Source: Oscillospiraceae bacterium (GTDB taxonomy: Bacteria; Bacillota; Clostridia; Oscillospirales; Oscillospiraceae). Taken from it: DNA of 7,659 bases. Within the stretch, counting starts at the first letter, position 1. Every line of letters begins with the position of its first letter. This document shows positions 5,220 through 7,659 of the stretch, one piece after another. The notes beneath the pieces were generated by a model. The model had not been told where the DNA came from and searched no databases. It saw only the letters and a list, made by a program, of their open reading frames with translations. The DNA lies in the NCBI GenBank assembly GCA_018265835.1, contig JABLYK010000061.1:1-7659 (forward strand), in the 5' to 3' direction. The position numbers and the translations under genes were made by a program.

Positions 5220-6107
5220 ATGAAGAAACGTATGATGCTCATCATCAACCCGATGGCCGGAAAGGGCGGATACAAAAACGGCTTTGGCGAGGTTATGAAC
5301 ATTTTGGACAGCGGCGGCTATCTCACGACGGTGTATTTCACGCAGGGGCGCGGCGACGCGACGGTTTTTGCCGCGCAGCACGCCGGCGAGTATGACACCG
5401 TGGCCTGCATCGGCGGCGACGGCACGCTCAGCGAGGTGGTGTCCGGCCTGATGCGGGTGCCCAACCCGCCCCCGCTCGGTTATATCCCCATGGGCACGAC
5501 CAACGATGTGGCGAGCACGCTCGGCCTGCCGAAAAATGCGATCGACGCGGCGCTGCGCATTGTCACCGGTACGCCCACGGAATTTGACGTCGGCAGCTTC
5601 GGCGACAAGGACTATTTCACGTACATCGCGGCGTTCGGCGCGTTCACGGCGGTGAGCTATGAGACGCCGCAGAATGAAAAGCAGGCGCTGGGGCATCTGG
5701 CGTACCTGCTGGAGGGCATGAGCCGCCTCAACCGCATCGACCACTACAGAGCGCGTGTGGAATATGAGGACGGCGTGATCGACGGAGATTTCATTTTCGG
5801 CGGCGTTTCGAACTCCACGTCCGTGGCCGGAATGGTTCGGCTGCGCAAGGATCTGGTCAGCCTGGGCGACGGCTTGTCCGAGGTGCTGCTGATTCGCAAC
5901 CCGCAGAAGATCGGCGATTTGAGCCGCATTATTTCCGGTGTCCTGTCGCAGAATTACGACAGCGAGAACGTGATTTTGTTCCAGTCCAGGGAGCTGCGTT
6001 TCACGTTCGAGGAGCCTGTGGCGTGGACGCGCGACGGCGAGGCCGGCGGCGTGACTACGGATGTAACGCTGAAGAATAATCACGCGGCAATCCGCATCAT
6101 TGCATAA
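5220..6107 (+). CDS. Diacylglycerol kinase family lipid kinase (YegS/DgkB/BmrU type)
   Basis: This 295-residue soluble or membrane-associated enzyme should phosphorylate a lipid alcohol with ATP. Diacylglycerol, recycled to phosphatidic acid, is the likeliest substrate, but the sequence does not fix it. The N-terminal catalytic domain shows the strand-loop INPMAGKGG (9-17), the nucleotide-binding IGGDGTLSEVVSGL (64-77) and PMGTTNDVASTLGLP (90-104), which are the hallmarks of the DAGK_cat/NAD-kinase-like fold. The C-terminal beta-rich domain ends with a DGE motif (272-274), a conserved catalytic feature of this family. AGGAGG 7 nt before the ATG at 5220 picks this start over an in-frame ATG at 5199. 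No promoter is apparent after the rpsT terminator, so it may depend on read-through. asnS follows after 62 nt. DgkB is possible but not claimed. Confidence 0.9.
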   Translation: MKKRMMLIINPMAGKGGYKNGFGEVMNILDSGGYLTTVYFTQGRGDATVFAAQHAGEYDTVACIGGDGTLSEVVSGLMRVPNPPPLGYIPMGTTNDVASTLGLPKNAIDAALRIVTGTPTEFDVGSFGDKDYFTYIAAFGAFTAVSYETPQNEKQALGHLAYLLEGMSRLNRIDHYRARVEYEDGVIDGDFIFGGVSNSTSVAGMVRLRKDLVSLGDGLSEVLLIRNPQKIGDLSRIISGVLSQNYDSENVILFQSRELRFTFEEPVAWTRDGEAGGVTTDVTLKNNHAAIRIIA

Positions 6108-6112
6108 GGCGG

Positions 6113-6135
6113 CAGGCGCGATAACGCCGCGCCTG
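6113..6135 (+). terminator. GC-rich hairpin after the lipid kinase gene, weak terminator at best
   Basis: An 8-bp stem CAGGCGCG/CGCGCCTG (6113-6120 with 6128-6135) encloses a 7-nt loop 5 nt after the stop codon. Only ATTTCC follows, not a T-tract. It may be an inefficient terminator or an mRNA-stabilising 3' hairpin that leaves asnS partly cotranscribed. Confidence 0.35.
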
Positions 6136-6141
6136 ATTTCC

Positions 6142-6166
6142 AAAAACCACGAGAAGTGAGGTTTTT
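6142..6166 (+). promoter_or_regulatory. Inverted repeat over the asnS ribosome binding site
   Basis: AAAAACC (6142-6148) is complementary to GGTTTTT (6160-6166), leaving an 11-nt loop. The asnS ribosome binding site, GTGAGG at 6156-6161, straddles the 3' edge of the loop and the first stem bases. The stem ends just before the ATG at 6170. In RNA this could moderate initiation, and its T5 end also resembles a small terminator. The pairing is mostly A-U, so stability is modest and a function is only a suggestion. Confidence 0.3.
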
Positions 6167-6169
6167 ATC

Positions 6170-7564
6170 ATGAAAAGACAGCGCATCGTTGAGATTTACA
6201 AAGATCCGGCAGCATTCGGCGGCCAGACCGTGACGGTTTGCGGCTGGGCGCGTACCACCCGCGACATGAAAAACTTCGGTTTCATCGAGCTCAACGACGG
6301 CAGCACCGTCAAGAGCCTGCAGGTTGTCATGGAGCGCGACAGACTGGAAAATTACGACGAGGTCGCGCGACAGAATGTCGGCGCGGCGCTGATCGTCCAC
6401 GGTGAGCTTGTGCTCACGCCGGAGGCGCGCCAGCCGTTCGAGCTGAAGGCGGATTCCATTGAGATCGAAGGCGCCTCCGCGCCGGATTATCCGCTGCAGA
6501 AAAAGCGCCACAGTGTGGAGTTTCTGCGCACCATCCAGCATCTGCGCCCGAGAACCAATCTGTTCAACGCGACGTTCCGCGTGCGCAGCGTGGCGGCGCA
6601 GGCCGTGCATGAGTTCTTCCAGAGCCGCGGCTTCGTCTACATTCACACGCCGATCATCACCGGCTCCGACTGCGAGGGTGCGGGCGAGATGTTCCGTGTG
6701 ACGACGCTCGATCTGGATAATCTCCCGCACACGGAGGACGGCAAGGTTGATTTTTCGAAGGATTTCTTCGGAAAGAGCACGAACCTGACCGTTTCCGGCC
6801 AGCTCAACGCCGAAAACTTTGCCATGGCCTTTGGCGATGTGTACACCTTTGGCCCCACGTTCCGCGCCGAGAACTCCAACACGCAGCGCCATGCCGCCGA
6901 GTTCTGGATGATCGAGCCGGAAATGGCCTTTGCCGATCTGGACGACGATCTGGAGTGCATGGAGTCGATGGTGAAATACATCATCAATACGGTGCTGGAA
7001 AAGTGCCCGATGGAGATGGAGTTTTTCAACGCCTTTGTGGATAAGGGACTGCTGGAGCGCCTGCACAATGTGGTTGATAACGAATTTGGCCGTGTGACGT
7101 ATACCGAAGCGGTGAAGCTGCTGCAGGAGTCCGGCCACAAGTTCGACTATCCGGTCGAATGGGGCATCGACCTGCAGACGGAGCATGAGCGGTATCTCAC
7201 CGAGCAGGTGTTTGGCCGGCCGGTGTTCGTCACAGACTATCCGAAGGAGATCAAAGCGTTCTATATGCGCCTGAACGACGACGGCAAGACCGTCGCCGCG
7301 GCGGACTGCCTGGTGCCCGGCATTGGCGAGATCATCGGCGGCTCCCAGCGTGAGGAGCGGCTCGATGTGCTCACCGCGCGCATGAAGGAGCTGGGACTCA
7401 AGGAAGAGGACTACTGGTGGTATCTCGACCTGCGGCGCTACGGAAGCTGCCGCCACGCGGGCTTTGGTCTCGGCTTCGAGCGCATGGTGATGTATCTCAC
7501 CGGCGTGTCGAACATCCGCGACGTGGAGCTGCACCCCCGCACCGTCGGCAACGCCGATTTTTAA
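6170..7564 (+). CDS. asnS: Asparaginyl-tRNA synthetase (class IIb)
   Basis: This 464-residue cytoplasmic enzyme charges tRNA-Asn with asparagine using ATP. An N-terminal OB-fold anticodon-binding domain (about 18-105) has VCGWARTTRDMKNFGFIELNDG (23-44, given in two overlapping blocks VCGWARTTRD and MKNFGFIELNDG). The class II core has motif 1 around 140-162. Motif 2 is FRAENSNTQRHAAEFW (231-246) followed by EPEMAF, which separates AsnRS from AspRS. GIGEIIGGSQRE (384-395) precedes motif 3, GFGLGFERMVMYLTG (431-445), which holds Arg438. TVSGQLNAE (207-215) is another AsnRS block. Length is normal. The last residues read IRDVELHPRTVGNADF, where most homologues have IPFPRTPGNAEF. No T-box leader or clear promoter precedes it, so it is probably expressed with the lipid kinase gene. 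A modest GTGAGG site lies 8 nt before the ATG. An IS-like repeat begins 42 nt after the stop. Confidence 0.97.
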   Translation: MKRQRIVEIYKDPAAFGGQTVTVCGWARTTRDMKNFGFIELNDGSTVKSLQVVMERDRLENYDEVARQNVGAALIVHGELVLTPEARQPFELKADSIEIEGASAPDYPLQKKRHSVEFLRTIQHLRPRTNLFNATFRVRSVAAQAVHEFFQSRGFVYIHTPIITGSDCEGAGEMFRVTTLDLDNLPHTEDGKVDFSKDFFGKSTNLTVSGQLNAENFAMAFGDVYTFGPTFRAENSNTQRHAAEFWMIEPEMAFADLDDDLECMESMVKYIINTVLEKCPMEMEFFNAFVDKGLLERLHNVVDNEFGRVTYTEAVKLLQESGHKFDYPVEWGIDLQTEHERYLTEQVFGRPVFVTDYPKEIKAFYMRLNDDGKTVAAADCLVPGIGEIIGGSQREERLDVLTARMKELGLKEEDYWWYLDLRRYGSCRHAGFGLGFERMVMYLTGVSNIRDVELHPRTVGNADF

Positions 7565-7606
7565 TCGAACAGTGCGCCGTAAGGCGAAAACAATCCCCCG
7601 GAACAG

Positions 7607-7659
7607 TGAATTGCACCCCATTTGTTAGACAGTATGATATACTATCTAACAAGTGGGGT
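7607..7659 (+). mobile_element. Putative left end of an IS3-family (IS150-group) element, partial
   Basis: The stretch beginning TGAATTGCACCCCATTTG and continuing with TTAGAC resembles the terminal repeat of IS150, which as I recall it begins TGTACTGCACCCATTTTG. The TG start, the TGCACCC core and the following T-rich GTT-x-GAC segment all line up. If correct, the element starts near 7607 and its orfA/orfB transposase genes lie beyond the window. No transposase is visible here, and the target duplication cannot be tested. The alternatives are a MITE-like remnant, a free-standing palindrome, or the asnS terminator with its T-tract cut off. Confidence 0.42.
7615..7659. repeat. Large near-perfect palindrome at the window edge
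   Basis: Arms of 21 nt (7615-7635 and 7639-7659) are inverted complements at 19 of 21 positions around a 3-nt centre (7636-7638). One difference would form a G-U pair in RNA. The outer bases are ACCCCA/TGGGGT. The right arm stops exactly at the window edge, so the repeat probably continues. The bases before the left arm (GAATTGC) predict GCAATTC just outside. Confidence 0.9.

Noticed and set aside
5109..6143. Minus-strand open frame of 344 codons opposite the lipid kinase gene
   Set aside because: It is an antisense shadow that also crosses the rpsT terminator and the end of rpsT.
7575..7586. Hairpin CGCC-GTAA-GGCG as an asnS terminator
   Set aside because: The stem is only 4 bp and is followed by A residues, not T residues, so it is not a credible intrinsic terminator.
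6080..7621. Minus-strand open frame of 513 codons opposite asnS
   Set aside because: It is longer than asnS but wholly antisense to it, with no domain and a His/Arg/Val-rich shadow composition. The asnS motifs are unambiguous.

Overview
This window reads as ordinary, GC-rich Clostridia chromosome. An endospore former of the Oscillospiraceae/Ruminococcaceae type is my best inference. The grounds are a germination protease gene (gpr) lying divergently from rpsT as in other Firmicutes, a Soj/Spo0J partition pair with canonical parS sites, strong AGGAGG ribosome binding sites, and high GC in coding regions with AT-rich sigma-A promoters between them. The genus cannot be fixed from the sequence alone.

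Layout. The left half (1-4701) is transcribed on the minus strand. Reading downstream from the centre, the genes are gpr (spore protease), two parS sites, parA (soj), parB (spo0J), serS (seryl-tRNA synthetase), mscL (mechanosensitive channel) and an initiator tRNA-fMet, closed by a strong intrinsic terminator at the window edge. parA and parB overlap by 8 nt. parB-serS and serS-mscL are separated by only about 30 nt, so parA-parB-serS-mscL looks like one transcription unit. It is driven by a near-consensus promoter beside parS, and tRNA-fMet has a second, near-perfect promoter of its own. The right half (4888-7564) is on the plus strand: rpsT (ribosomal protein S20) with its own promoter and terminator, a diacylglycerol-kinase-family lipid kinase, and asnS (asparaginyl-tRNA synthetase). 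The last 53 bases hold a large, nearly perfect inverted repeat that resembles the left end of an IS3-family (IS150-group) insertion sequence, cut off by the window edge.

How the genes fit together. Translation functions (tRNA-fMet, serS, rpsT, asnS) surround a chromosome-partition module (parA, parB, two parS), which suggests an origin-proximal position. gpr links the locus to sporulation and germination. No defence system, CRISPR array, prophage or biosynthetic cluster is visible, and I see no clear candidate for a wholly new system. The points most worth a second look are the palindromic IS-like end, the inverted repeat framing the tRNA-fMet -10 box, the parS/promoter arrangement beside gpr, the divergent SerRS motifs and the short GPR propeptide.
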